From assembly GCA_016709145.1 (NCBI GenBank), contig JADJEK010000001.1:248001-312000 (forward strand): DNA of 64,000 bases, in the 5' to 3' direction. Below are positions 53,928 to 62,514 of the stretch, piece after piece. A program made the position numbers and the translations under genes. The notes beneath the pieces were generated by a model. The model saw only the letters and a list, made by a program, of their open reading frames with translations. It was not told the DNA's origin and did no database searches. How positions within the stretch are numbered: the first letter of the stretch is position 1; each line of letters starts with the position of its first letter. This stretch comes from Planctomycetota bacterium. Its GTDB lineage: Bacteria; Planctomycetota; B15-G4; JADJEK01.

Positions 53928-55901
53928 TCATGGATCGGATACCGATGGCGACGCAACGTCATGCGCGTCGTTGTCGGGAGTCGCGTCCACTCGCTCGCTA
54001 AACGAAGGTTCAAAGTCGAGTTCAAGAGTGCCAGCCCCTACACCCCCGCCGTTGGGATTCTTGGACTCGCCGTCGGAACCCGGCAACGCCCAGAACCATT
54101 TCCCGCCGCGCCTCGTACTTCTGACGTCGAGTTCGTCACGAGCACGGAAGCAGGTGTTGCGACTGAACCCCGACTCCTCTGCAAGCGCGAGTAACTCGGA
54201 CGACGGCATGGGTCCGTCGGTCAACTTCGATTCGATGAATGCCACCGCGTCGTGGCGCTTCGGTCGCGTCGATCCGCCGCGCTGTGCTCGAAACACCGCA
54301 TCAGCAGTCTCGGTTCTCGGTTCGACGCTCCAAATGATGATCGGTCGATCTTGCGAGTCGGTGTGAATGTTCCACGCGATGCCAGTCGGGGGTCCGCCGA
54401 CGTTCGTTTTCATCGGCAGCAGCAGTCGTCGTTTCGGGTCGTTCGGATCGAGCACAACAAACCAACCCGTCCGGGCGACGGCAACGATCCCCATGGACCC
54501 ACCGACGCGATACGCCGCGTTGGACTCGCTCTTGTTCAGATGCGCGACCAGAACGACAGCGACGTTGTGCCGCTCCGCAAGTTGGCCGAGCTTGCCAAGG
54601 ATCGAGCGGATCTCGTGATCCTTGTGCGCGTCGACTTTACCGACGTACGCGTTGAGCGGATCGAAGACCACGAGTCGGACGTTGGGACGTTGCGTCAGCG
54701 CGTCTTCGAGCTTCTCAAGGTCGCGGTCGAGTGACAGCCACGATGGACCCTCTTTCCCTTCGGGCCGGGGATCGATGACGTGAACTTTGCTGACATCCCC
54801 ACGCGTCGCCTCGATGCGGGGTCGGATCGTGTCTCCGAGTCCATCCTCCGCTGAAAACAAGATCACTTCGCCCTGCACCGGACTTGGCTGGCGATCGTCC
54901 GCGATGCGTTGCCCGACGGTGACTCGCGCCGCGAGTTCGTGCGTCAGCATCGACTTGCCGAGTCCGGGGTCCCCGGCAATCAACGTGATCTTTCCGCGCG
55001 CAATTCGCCCGGTCCATAACCACGTGATCGGTTCGGCTGCGATCTTGTCCAACGTCGTCAGTCGAAGTCCGTGCGCTCCCGATTCCGCCGGAGCGTCTTC
55101 CACGATCATCGAGGCGATGCGCAGCCGAATGGCTGCATCGTCGAGTTCACTGCTGCGCAGCTTCGCCACGCAGTCTGCAGCGTCGCCCTTCGGCGGAGCT
55201 TCGGTCCACTGAACGAACCGGATCGACTTCGCCTTGCCGCGAAGCGCAGACGCGATCTGGGCCATGTGCTTCCGGCCCGGCACGTCGTTGTCGGGCCAAA
55301 GCACAACGTCGGTGCCGCTGAGCACCGCGAGCGCCTGGCGCTCGGACAAGTGGCCGAACCGCCAACAGTCCAGTGCAAGAGTCCCAACTTCAAGCAACGC
55401 ATTGGCACTCTTCTCACCCTCGCAAACGAATCGCACCGCGTCGTCGGGGAACTCCCTGATTCGCTCCGTTGCGAACAGCGGCAGCGTGTCGAGGTCAAGA
55501 CTCCCAGAGTGCCAAGCCCCTGAGGGGTCCGCCCAACGGAAGATCTTCGATCCGTCGGAGTAGCTGATGCGGACATGCACCGCGCGAAGGGTCCCGTCGA
55601 TGTCGCGAACTTCGTAGGGAGTCCGGCGCACCTCGAATCGTTCGGATCGCTTCGAGGACCCTCGCGAGTCGGGTACGAACAAGTCGGAGTCCACGCACCC
55701 GAGCGCGCGAAGGATGTCGCCCACGGCGCACCCGGCGAAGCACTCGAGGAGCGCGCGACCGTCGGCACCGATCGCGACGCTGAGGGACGGATTACGGTCC
55801 CCATGGGCGTGACTTGGACCGGGACATCGAGCGTTGACGCCCGGTCCCTTCCACGACGCGTCACGAGCCCGCAGACGGGTTACGGCGATAGGTTCAACCA
55901 C
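53928..55901 (-). CDS. TOPRIM primase/RepA-like helicase fusion
   Basis: The 657-residue protein starts with a CHC2-type zinc finger (C26, H31, C54, C58 in ARCPGPSHAHGDRNPS and LLECFAGC). Next is a TOPRIM region (VRFVCEGEKSANALL, about 157-170, and DVVLWPDNDVPGRKH, 198-212), then a RepA/DnaB-like ATPase: Walker A IAGDPGLGKSM (308-318), GEVILFSAEDGLGDTIRPRI, Walker B VRLVVFDPLNAYVGKVDAHK, and LVAHLNKS. A C-terminal winged-helix-like part follows. This would prime and unwind DNA for the island's own replication, as in satellites and plasmid-like islands. Its start overlaps the excisionase stop by 8 bp. Confidence 0.87.
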   Translation of the reverse strand: MVEPIAVTRLRARDASWKGPGVNARCPGPSHAHGDRNPSLSVAIGADGRALLECFAGCAVGDILRALGCVDSDLFVPDSRGSSKRSERFEVRRTPYEVRDIDGTLRAVHVRISYSDGSKIFRWADPSGAWHSGSLDLDTLPLFATERIREFPDDAVRFVCEGEKSANALLEVGTLALDCWRFGHLSERQALAVLSGTDVVLWPDNDVPGRKHMAQIASALRGKAKSIRFVQWTEAPPKGDAADCVAKLRSSELDDAAIRLRIASMIVEDAPAESGAHGLRLTTLDKIAAEPITWLWTGRIARGKITLIAGDPGLGKSMLTHELAARVTVGQRIADDRQPSPVQGEVILFSAEDGLGDTIRPRIEATRGDVSKVHVIDPRPEGKEGPSWLSLDRDLEKLEDALTQRPNVRLVVFDPLNAYVGKVDAHKDHEIRSILGKLGQLAERHNVAVVLVAHLNKSESNAAYRVGGSMGIVAVARTGWFVVLDPNDPKRRLLLPMKTNVGGPPTGIAWNIHTDSQDRPIIIWSVEPRTETADAVFRAQRGGSTRPKRHDAVAFIESKLTDGPMPSSELLALAEESGFSRNTCFRARDELDVRSTRRGGKWFWALPGSDGESKNPNGGGVGAGTLELDFEPSFSERVDATPDNDAHDVASPSVSDP

Positions 55902-56142
55902 GGGGCTTCCCCGTCGTGCGTGACGCGAGCCACGCTTCCAGCGCCGCCACGGGGTAGAGCAACCGCCGCCCGATGCGGACGTGCGGGATCTCCTTGCAGT
56001 TGGTGTGCGTCCACAAAAGCCGGGGCGAGATGTTGAGGATCAGCGCCGCTTCCTTGGCATCCACTGCCAACGGAAGTCGACTTGCGCTGTGGCGGGTTTC
56101 GGGAGGTTCGTGGGCTGTTCTGTCGTCATCGGGGCAGGTCAT
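55894..56142 (-). CDS. Excisionase/AlpA-type DNA-binding protein
   Basis: The 82-residue protein has the MerR-like winged helix used by excisionases: LAVDAKEAALILNISPRLLW, TNCKEIPHVRIGRRLLYPVA, ALEAWLASR. The 'IPHVRIGRRLLYPVAALEAW' type of stretch is the family hallmark. It is the first gene of the excisionase-primase-XRE-integrase block and overlaps the primase by 8 bp. It should direct excision or switch on the island. Confidence 0.85.
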   Translation of the reverse strand: MTCPDDDRTAHEPPETRHSASRLPLAVDAKEAALILNISPRLLWTHTNCKEIPHVRIGRRLLYPVAALEAWLASRTTGKPRG

Positions 56143-56567
56143 CGCGCTTCACTCCAAAGCGCGCAGCGTTGGAGTTGGACGCTCTTGGCGTCACTCGCAA
56201 CGATCGATCACTCGCGACCGTCACGTGCCGGTCAACGTACCGGCGAGCAACTCCGTGCTGCACGCAACGGCGCGAAGCATGGAAATGCGACGCTCTGCCA
56301 ACGCTCCAACAACGCTCTTTCTGCGTACTTTCGCATTTCGCGCTCCGTCCAAACACCCCGTGACGGAAGGTCCGGAGCGTTGCTCGTCCCCTCGGAGTTA
56401 GCTCCTTCACTGAGGAACGCGATGTTTCACCTGCGCACGCGCGCGCGCGTACCTCTATGCGCCTGCCACAAGCCACCAAGGCCCATCCGAACGCATCCAC
56501 ATCGCATTTCGTGACTTACACCGACGAGTCGACAGTTGTGAGCAGAGGGAGGTGGGGCGAGTGGGCA
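56143..56567. other. Intergenic region upstream of the island's replication block
   Basis: This 425-bp stretch separates the excisionase start from the stop of the short gene at 56568. Frames through it are short and inconsistent. A (GC)n run with CGCGCGCGCG lies near 56438-56450. It must hold the promoter of the excisionase operon and possibly a replication origin, but no iterons could be identified by eye. Confidence 0.45.
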
Positions 56568-56780
56568 TCACTTCCGACTGACGCGACGACGCTTCGATTC
56601 GCGCGCGTCGAGCGTTGTCGAACCAGGGAGACCGGTTGGCGGAGCAATCGTCCAAAGCCCACGTCGACCTTCAACCTTGACGATGAACTGACCCAGGGCC
56701 GGATGGTGCGAGAACAACTTCGACGGGCTGAATCGGTTGTCCGAACTCTCAGCACCCGCCCCCAACGCGGCGACTGTCAC
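56568..56780 (-). CDS. Hypothetical protein; probably the displaced C-terminus of the upstream gene
   Basis: The 70-residue frame from GTG 56780 overlaps the upstream stop (GTGA). It reads SKLFSHHPALGQFIVKVEGR then RGLWTIAPP, like the end of a winged-helix-type domain, and has no good start region of its own. It reads as a direct continuation of the 56777-57877 protein if one base is shifted within the run GGGGG just before the stop. It is either a coupled gene, a frameshift mutation or programmed slippage. Confidence 0.45.
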   Translation of the reverse strand: MTVAALGAGAESSDNRFSPSKLFSHHPALGQFIVKVEGRRGLWTIAPPTGLPGSTTLDARESKRRRVSRK

Positions 56781-57877
56781 ACCGTCGAGCCCCCAACGAA
56801 CGCGACGATCAGTTGTTGCACTACCGCAATCTGCTTTCCCGTGAAGGTGAACGCCCGATCACCCCACCAAGCCGCCGTGAAGTCCTTCCGCCATCGAACG
56901 TCCCGAAAGCTCTCGAACTCTTTGCCCTCGACTGGAAGAACCGGAGGTGCATAGTTGGCAATTCGCGATGGATGCTGGATCGGTCGCGGCGGAAGCGCGC
57001 GGCGAAGCTGCGCGAGTTGGCTACGTGCGGCCTCGATGTCGCCACTTGTTCGCTTCCCATCGAGCAAAGCAACGAACGGACCCGGCGGTAGGCCATGCTC
57101 CCGTAGGGCGTCGAGAATCGTCGCCTTGTACTCGCGGAGCGCGAACAGCAGCAGTGTGGCACCGCTGATCTCGCGAATCGCTCGGTACATCGACTCGCGC
57201 AGCCCTCGCTTACTCGCTGGGTCTTTGCGCGCCGAGCGGATGCTCTTGATCATCTCTAGCGCGAGTCGGTTGCCGCGCTTCTTTGCCTCACGTTCGTCCG
57301 CTTTGATGTCCGATTCGGTCGCTTCCTCGATGTTGTTCAGCATCAGTGAAACTGACGAGACATGCGCGAGCTGCATGAAGTCGTTCGCAGTCAGCGGCTG
57401 GAATCCGAAGTCCGCCTCGACGTACTTCCACGACTCGGCCGTAATCGTCTGCGCCCATCGGTGAACGGTCGCGGTCGACGCGCGGGCGTTCGGGTGCTGG
57501 ATGCGCTCGATTGCGCGCTCGATGGAACGGCATGCGTGTCGAGCTGAATGTTCGTGATCGGGACTCGCGGCGACGCGTCGCACGGTTCCGCTCCCTGTGA
57601 CGCGACGACGCCAGTCTGCCTCGGAATCGCCGAGAACTCGACGGCATCCGTGCATGCCGTGACCCGAAACTTGCAAACGACACCCATCACAGACGGGATT
57701 CGCCGACCGGTCGTGACGCCACGGCGGTAGCCGCAAAGGCTCGCCCTTTTGGATCGGCTTCGCGACGCACCAACGATTTACCCGGTCGTGGGCGACTGGC
57801 GCGCGCCAAAACGAGGTCGCACGGCTATCCTCCCGCTCGACAGTTTCCGAGTCGTAGAGTCCGCCACCCGAACACAC
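56777..57877 (-). CDS. Hypothetical island protein, start uncertain
   Basis: The frame is 366 codons. The convincing part runs from about residue 118 on: RSIERAIERIQHPNARASTA, VHRWAQTITAESWKYVEADF, LTANDFMQLAHVSSVSLMLN, a charged helix (ESDIKADEREAKKRG), and FTFTGKQIAVVQQLIVAF at the end. The first ~115 codons are Cys/Arg/His-rich and may not be translated. No family is recognised. It is on the same strand as the replication block but ~630 bp away. It is divergent from the TIGR04255-like gene 17 bp away. Confidence 0.5.
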   Translation of the reverse strand: MCSGGGLYDSETVEREDSRATSFWRAPVAHDRVNRWCVAKPIQKGEPLRLPPWRHDRSANPVCDGCRLQVSGHGMHGCRRVLGDSEADWRRRVTGSGTVRRVAASPDHEHSARHACRSIERAIERIQHPNARASTATVHRWAQTITAESWKYVEADFGFQPLTANDFMQLAHVSSVSLMLNNIEEATESDIKADEREAKKRGNRLALEMIKSIRSARKDPASKRGLRESMYRAIREISGATLLLFALREYKATILDALREHGLPPGPFVALLDGKRTSGDIEAARSQLAQLRRALPPRPIQHPSRIANYAPPVLPVEGKEFESFRDVRWRKDFTAAWWGDRAFTFTGKQIAVVQQLIVAFVGGSTV

Positions 57878-57894
57878 ATCCGAGGCAGTCGGCG

Positions 57895-58669
57895 ATGACC
57901 ACCCGTGAGCGATTCCCGCACCCCATGGTCAAGTCCGTGGCGTTCGAAATTCGTTTCCCGCACCTGTTCTTCCTCGAATCGAAGATGGGGGATATCCAGC
58001 TAAAGGTGTTGGAACGTTTTCCCGAGACCTCGCTCTCGGTTCGGCGCCAGTTCATTGTCGCAGACACATCATCGGACTTCGCTACCAGCACACCCGCAAA
58101 GTCAGATGAGCCAGTGACAAAGAAATCTGGAGGTTCGACGACACTCAGGGAACGACTCTCTCGCTTGAGACGAACAGTCTGAGCATCGTTTCCACGAAAC
58201 ATACAACTTATAACACTCCAGGAACACACCCGTTCCGCGAGACCATCGAATTCGCCGTCGGCGCATTTCTCGAGGTCGCACAGCTGCAGAGCTTCTTGAG
58301 AATTGGACTTCGGTACGTCAATGAATGCCCAGTTCCTCAGAAGGACAACGCGACTATATCCAAATACTATGCCACGGCCCTACCTTTGGCCCGGTTTGAT
58401 ATTAGCCAAGCGTCCAAAATGGAATTCGAAACTGTTGGCGAGGCTTCCGGTTCACGCTTTCGTTATGCCGAGCGCCTGCAGGCCCTCAAGACGGAACGCC
58501 CACACTACTACTCGACTTGGACGCCTTCCGCGAAAAGACGCCAGCGGCCGACTATCTGAGCGTGCTTGACAAACTACATGAGACCATTTCATCGGAGTTT
58601 GATAAGACCTCAAGGATCCCGCGCGCGAACTCATGCGAACGCCACGGCCCTAGGAGAGCTTGCAAATGA
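57895..58669 (+). pseudogene. TIGR04255-like gene broken by two frameshifts
   Basis: Three frames must be joined. Frame one from ATG 57895: PHPMVKSVAFEIRFPHLFFL, GDIQLKVLERFPE, up to about 58120. Frame two (about 58120-58505): EIWRFDDTQGTTLSLETN, PFRETIEFAVGAFLEVAQL, FLRIGLRYVNECPVP. Frame three (about 58506-58669): LLDLDAFREKTPAADYLSVL, DKLHETISSEFDKT, then TGA. The order EIRFP, RIGLRYVN and late DLDxF plus LxxLHxxI is what I know of TIGR04255 proteins (~250 residues, role unknown). The final TGA overlaps the ATG of the next gene, as in an operon. Confidence 0.65.
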
Positions 58670-58896
58670 GCCCCGACGATCCAACAACTTCAGAGACGTC
58701 TGGCCCGCTCAGCGATGACCAGCGCGTCAAGACTGTCGAAATAGAACGTTATCGTGTTACGGTAATACTTGACGCAAGCGGCAGATTTCTGGACATCGCT
58801 CAGGTCTCAGTAAACGCCGACTTTCGGTCTCTTGAACAACGACTCAATCACGCGCACGTTTTCGATGTCGACGACTTCTATCGACGGCAAGACTAG
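58666..58896 (+). CDS. Small hypothetical protein, partner of the TIGR04255-like gene
   Basis: ATG 58666 overlaps the TIGR04255-frame stop (ATGA), with AGGAGAGC upstream. The 76-residue acidic protein has a beta-like middle (TVEIERYRVTVILDASGRFL, DIAQVSVNADFRSLEQRLNH) and ends VFDVDDFYRRQD. No family is recognised. It is followed 6 bp later by the third gene, so the three were one transcript. Confidence 0.6.
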   Translation: MSPDDPTTSETSGPLSDDQRVKTVEIERYRVTVILDASGRFLDIAQVSVNADFRSLEQRLNHAHVFDVDDFYRRQD

Positions 58897-58902
58897 CCCT
58901 TC

Positions 58903-59523
58903 GTGTACTCCGAAAGTTCCAGCAGCGCGTTGCGATTTGGGGACATCGTCGGCGGATTCGTCGCCGCCAATCTGATCGTGTCGTTGCTGAAGGGCGGTAG
59001 CGCGAGTTCGGATTTCCGGATTGCGATCAACCACTCGCAGTTGATGGCCGTATTGTCTCCATGTTGCTCGATTGAGGATAAGACGCTTCTTCTGGCGCCG
59101 CTTCAACAACTCACGCCGCGGATTTACGAGAATCCCTACTTTGCAGAAGACGTTACGCGAATAAACCGCAGAATGCAGACAAAGCAATCGCTACCGCCAA
59201 TTGCGTGGGAGTCGATGGATCCTGCTACTCGCGACAGGAAGCTCGCCGAGCCGGACGGATTCACATTACTAGACATGTTTGTGTATCGAGATCGCGAGTT
59301 GCTGCCTCCGTACAAAGTCAAGACCAAGCAGCAAGGAGAGTTGACCGTCTCAGCGTGCTCGATCGATTTTCGGAAAATCGTCAGCATCACGTGCGATCAA
59401 GTACAGCGCAACTCTACCAACTTGCTGGCAACGAAGCGACTAGAACTCACGACAGATTCCAGGAGTGAGCTTCGCGAGAAGATCGCGCACTTCTATGCGC
59501 GTGTTCCCGAGGAGGATCGATGA
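58903..59523 (+). CDS. Hypothetical protein, third gene of the TIGR04255 operon
   Basis: A GTG start at 58903 lies 6 bp after the previous TAG. The 206-residue product begins SALRFGDIVGGFVAANLIVS and has HSQLMAVLSPCCSIEDKTLL, whose CC-x-I-E-D pattern resembles sequences of the 'SQ.CDIE' kind. Later come LLDMFVYRDRELLPPYKVKT and VSACSIDFRKIVSITCDQVQ. I cannot name a family. Composition is more AT-rich than the chromosome outside. It appears intact although the first gene is broken. Confidence 0.65.
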   Translation: MYSESSSSALRFGDIVGGFVAANLIVSLLKGGSASSDFRIAINHSQLMAVLSPCCSIEDKTLLLAPLQQLTPRIYENPYFAEDVTRINRRMQTKQSLPPIAWESMDPATRDRKLAEPDGFTLLDMFVYRDRELLPPYKVKTKQQGELTVSACSIDFRKIVSITCDQVQRNSTNLLATKRLELTTDSRSELREKIAHFYARVPEEDR

Positions 59524-59700
59524 AGCTCAGATGACGCTGCCACGCAACCGGCGTGGTGGAACTCAGCTTGAGGAGCGGCGGACCTGGTCTGCGTCAGTTC
59601 GCTAGACGAATCCATTAAGTTCACGTGCGTCGTCTACTCCGACCAATCGCGCTCGCCGGGCTCTCGGCCATGAAACTGTCGGTGGCCCAGCATCCACTGC

Positions 59701-61359
59701 CTATTCAAACGCAATGGTTGCCGTTTCAGTCATACCGAAGCCATCTAGATATGATGAATTCAACACTGCCACTTGAAACGAAACTGAGATTGGGCCAGTG
59801 ACAGGAGGGATGGAGAATGCTGCGTCAAAAGAATAAACTCCGCCGTTGTCAATGAGCGGAACCGCCACCGCAATCGGCAGTATCCCCGACAAGCGAACGG
59901 CGCAGTAGCCTCCTGTGGGGGTAAACCCCAACCCAGTGCCCGCCAGGATTAGGGCGGTAGACCCGACCGGCCCGTTGACGTGCATTTCCATCTTTCCACT
60001 TCCGGTGAAGCACCCGAATGCTGTCAACTCGGGCATATGCAGAAGGTCTGACGAGCACGCGGGATAATAACCCTGCGGGTTCACAACCCCGCAGGAACCG
60101 GAGAACAAGTATGCGTATGGGAGGCTATTTGGTGTTGTGTTCCCAGGAGCGCCAACGGCTATCTCCGCGATTCCATCGCCGGTTACGTCGACTCCAGAAT
60201 GGACTGCGTAGCCGAAACCGCTTTCGCCCTCGATCTGTCGGATGATCTGGCCCGAAGATCCACTTAGTACATACACTCGACCGGCGAATGACGATTCTTG
60301 ATCGTTACCGATGACCAAGTCTGGGGTCCCATCGCGGTTGACGTCGCAGCCGCCCGCGATACTGCGCTCGTTCTGGGATCCCAGTTTCAGGTCGGAGCGG
60401 GAAAAGATCAAAGCGCCTGTCGCGCCGGAGAAAACGGCGACGAGTCGCTGGGGCGCCGCGCCCCCGTATTTAAAAGCTGTGGTGGCGAGTTCCGCAATGC
60501 CATCGCCATTTACGTCGCCGCACGCCGCGACGTTTTGCCCGAAAAGTCCACTAGGCGTGTCGCCCCAAACGGATCGGATGGTGTTCAGATTGGTACCCGA
60601 CAGAACTCGTATTACTCCCGCATCTACAATGGGGCCTGGCGCGTCCGCGACTCGGTCCCCGACGAGTAAGTCAGGTATTCCGTCCAGGTTGTTGTCTCCC
60701 ACCGCCGATAGCGCCCCTCCAAACCCGTTCGTGCCGCGAAACGACTTAGAACCCAATAGCGATCGGTTACTACCCGAATAGAGGAACACTGCGCCAGACG
60801 AAGGCGCAGGACCATTGAACGCAATCGCACCAACGGCGAAGTCGCTGACCCCATCGCCATTCGTGTCGCCGACGTCGGAGGCTCTCCACCCGAATTGATC
60901 GCCGTTAGCGATTCCGCTCAACACCTGGATTATCGAACCGTCGGTACCACTTAGTATATAGAACTGTCCCGCGCCGTTCTGGGATTCGCCCACGCCGATA
61001 TCTGCGATCCCGTCGGAGTTCAGATCGCCTAGTCCGATGACCTCGTGCCCGAATCCTCCCCAGAGCGTGGCCCCATCGCGGTGCCAGATTTCTGACAAGT
61101 CAGTTCCCGAGCGTAGCGTTGCCCTTCCGAGGACCGTTGGTCCTGCCGCGTAAGCGGGATCGCCCTCGATGACATCTGCGTGAGAGTCGCCATTCACATC
61201 AGGGACAAGCCAGATCGCGGAGCCAGTTGAGTAGTTAATTCCGGGGCCAGCCACACTCGCGAGGGGCCAGTATTGGACCTTGGATTGCGCCTGCGAAGCT
61301 GACGGCAGCAATGCGAGCGCGAGCGCGCCGACTGCGAGACCACGGGTCATCGGCTTCAT
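59701..61359 (-). CDS. FG-GAP (integrin-alpha-like) secreted protein carried by the island
   Basis: The 552-residue protein has a signal peptide (GLAVGALALALLPSASQAQS). Seven or so FG-GAP blades follow, with loops such as PDVNGDSHADVIEGD, GDLNSDGIADIGVGE, GDTNGDGVSDFAVGA, GDNNLDGIPDLLVGD, GDVNGDGIAELATTA, CDVNRDGTPDLVIGN and VDVTGDGIAEIAVGA, each followed by 'GxVxxxSGxxG'. After a Cys-bordered linker (CGVVNPQGYYPACSSDLLHM) comes the C-terminal ~110-residue domain (FTGSGKMEMHVNGPVGSTAL to GMTETATIAFE) shared with two other proteins in the window. It is intact and more AT-rich than the chromosomal FG-GAP genes. Confidence 0.88.
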   Translation of the reverse strand: MKPMTRGLAVGALALALLPSASQAQSKVQYWPLASVAGPGINYSTGSAIWLVPDVNGDSHADVIEGDPAYAAGPTVLGRATLRSGTDLSEIWHRDGATLWGGFGHEVIGLGDLNSDGIADIGVGESQNGAGQFYILSGTDGSIIQVLSGIANGDQFGWRASDVGDTNGDGVSDFAVGAIAFNGPAPSSGAVFLYSGSNRSLLGSKSFRGTNGFGGALSAVGDNNLDGIPDLLVGDRVADAPGPIVDAGVIRVLSGTNLNTIRSVWGDTPSGLFGQNVAACGDVNGDGIAELATTAFKYGGAAPQRLVAVFSGATGALIFSRSDLKLGSQNERSIAGGCDVNRDGTPDLVIGNDQESSFAGRVYVLSGSSGQIIRQIEGESGFGYAVHSGVDVTGDGIAEIAVGAPGNTTPNSLPYAYLFSGSCGVVNPQGYYPACSSDLLHMPELTAFGCFTGSGKMEMHVNGPVGSTALILAGTGLGFTPTGGYCAVRLSGILPIAVAVPLIDNGGVYSFDAAFSIPPVTGPISVSFQVAVLNSSYLDGFGMTETATIAFE

Positions 61360-61837
61360 TTTGACAATCCTCAGATTCGGGGAAGGGCTTCGGACAATGC
61401 TTGCGTAGCACGCGAGCGCCGGATCTATCCCGTCAGGCCCGCCAGTCCCCCCGGTAGTGCTGGACGAGCATCTGGAAGATACGCGGGCGGGGAGATTCGA
61501 GCAAGGCCGCGGGAGCCACCTAGCAAGCGATCGAAGGGGCTAGCACTCCTAGAAGGGACCGACGCGAGTTCGCCGGGTTTCGGAACCGACCCTCCCCCCT
61601 ATCAATCGCACGCGGGGACCCTGGCGACGCGGGGAGCAGGTCGGAACTGACCCTCCGGGGGGTTGATCGCGAACCGGGACTCCGCCGAGATTCGCCTGCA
61701 GCCGGAACCGACCCTGCCACGTCGACTCGACGATTGAGGTCGACGCGACTCACGCGGCCGGGCGAGTACGATCCTCCCGGGTTCGATTGGTGCTTGGGAG
61801 GGTGTGTGGTGCTCAGCAAACGTGAAAGGGGCTCAAA
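61360..61837. other. Intergenic region with 61-bp-spaced repeats
   Basis: This 478-bp region lies between the divergent FG-GAP and FxLYD genes. Three copies of CGGAACCGACCCTCC (with 1-2 changes) sit near 61581, 61642 and 61703. A long antisense frame crosses it but is not protein-like. Promoters for both flanking genes should be here. Confidence 0.55.
61580..61718. repeat. Three short repeats at a 61-bp period
   Basis: CGGAACCGACCCTCC at 61581, CGGAACTGACCCTCC at 61642 and CGGAACCGACCCTGC at 61703. The spacing is regular but the spacers differ, so it is neither a simple tandem repeat nor CRISPR-like (units too short). Confidence 0.6.
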
Positions 61838-62513
61838 ATGCGCACTCTGGTTGTTGCCGCAATAGGTGCATTCGTAGGGATGGCGGTAAGCCAACTGTTC
61901 AGATTCGCGCTGGCAGCCACACCTGTCGCACCAACGGAAACGACACTCGTCGACAGCAACGGAGTCGTTCGATTCCGTGTTTGGGTCGACGACGCGAACG
62001 ACGTTCGGCTCGGGCTGTTCGACAAGGACGGAGTACGGCGCGCCGGAATCTCCATACTCAAGGACTAGGGTGCCGTCATTTTCGCCCACGACGGCGACAA
62101 CGCGCCTGGCCTCGTCTTCGGCAAGCCGACGCAAAAGAATCCCTCCATCGCTCTTCAGAATGGCGCAAGCGTCGTCGCGGTCGTGCCATTTGTGCCACTC
62201 GAAAACTCGTCGGGAACAGTGGGTGTCGAGCTCCTCGCCACCCGTGCTGAAAGTCACGGAGACGGAGTTCAAGGCGATCGGTTCCAAGATCGCGTACCGA
62301 GTGCGCGTGAAGAATTCGTCCGATATTGCGAGGACGGCGAGGGTGCGGGCGCAATTCGTCGACAAGCAAGGCTTCATGCTGGGGTTCAGTTTCGCGGACG
62401 AGCGGACGATTGAGCCCGGAGCTGGGACTTGGTTCTCGGAAACGACCATCGTTCAAGATGGCGATTCGACTGCCGTCGCTGCCGTCGAGGCCCGTGTGAT
62501 CGAATTAAACTAG
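61838..62513 (+). pseudogene. Membrane-anchored FxLYD-domain protein gene, broken by an amber codon and a frameshift
   Basis: The first frame starts at ATG 61838 with a membrane segment (LVVAAIGAFVGMAVSQLF) and repeats of the 'VDSNGVVRFRVWVDD', 'LGLFDKDGVRRAGIS' type. A TAG at 62066-62068 interrupts it, but the same frame goes on sensibly (GAVIFAHDGDNAPGLVFGKP, GASVVAVVPFVPLENSSG). After about 62240 the sense switches frame: KAIGSKIAYRVRVKNSSDIA, RVRAQFVDKQGFMLGFSF, IEPGAGTWFSETTIV, ending at 62513. The last part is an FxLYD domain. Function unknown; envelope-anchored. Confidence 0.6.
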
Positions 62514-62514
62514 A

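Noticed and set aside
57391..57690. Alternative minus-strand frame over the 5' part of the 57-kb hypothetical gene
   Set aside because: It could be the true frame before a further shift, but neither frame has convincing protein character there, so no separate gene is called.
61580..61718. CRISPR array
   Set aside because: Only three units of ~15 bp with long spacers and mismatches; no cas genes in the window.
61520..62449. 309-codon minus-strand frame in the island
   Set aside because: It is antisense to the FxLYD pseudogene and crosses the 61-bp repeats; no start signal or family features.
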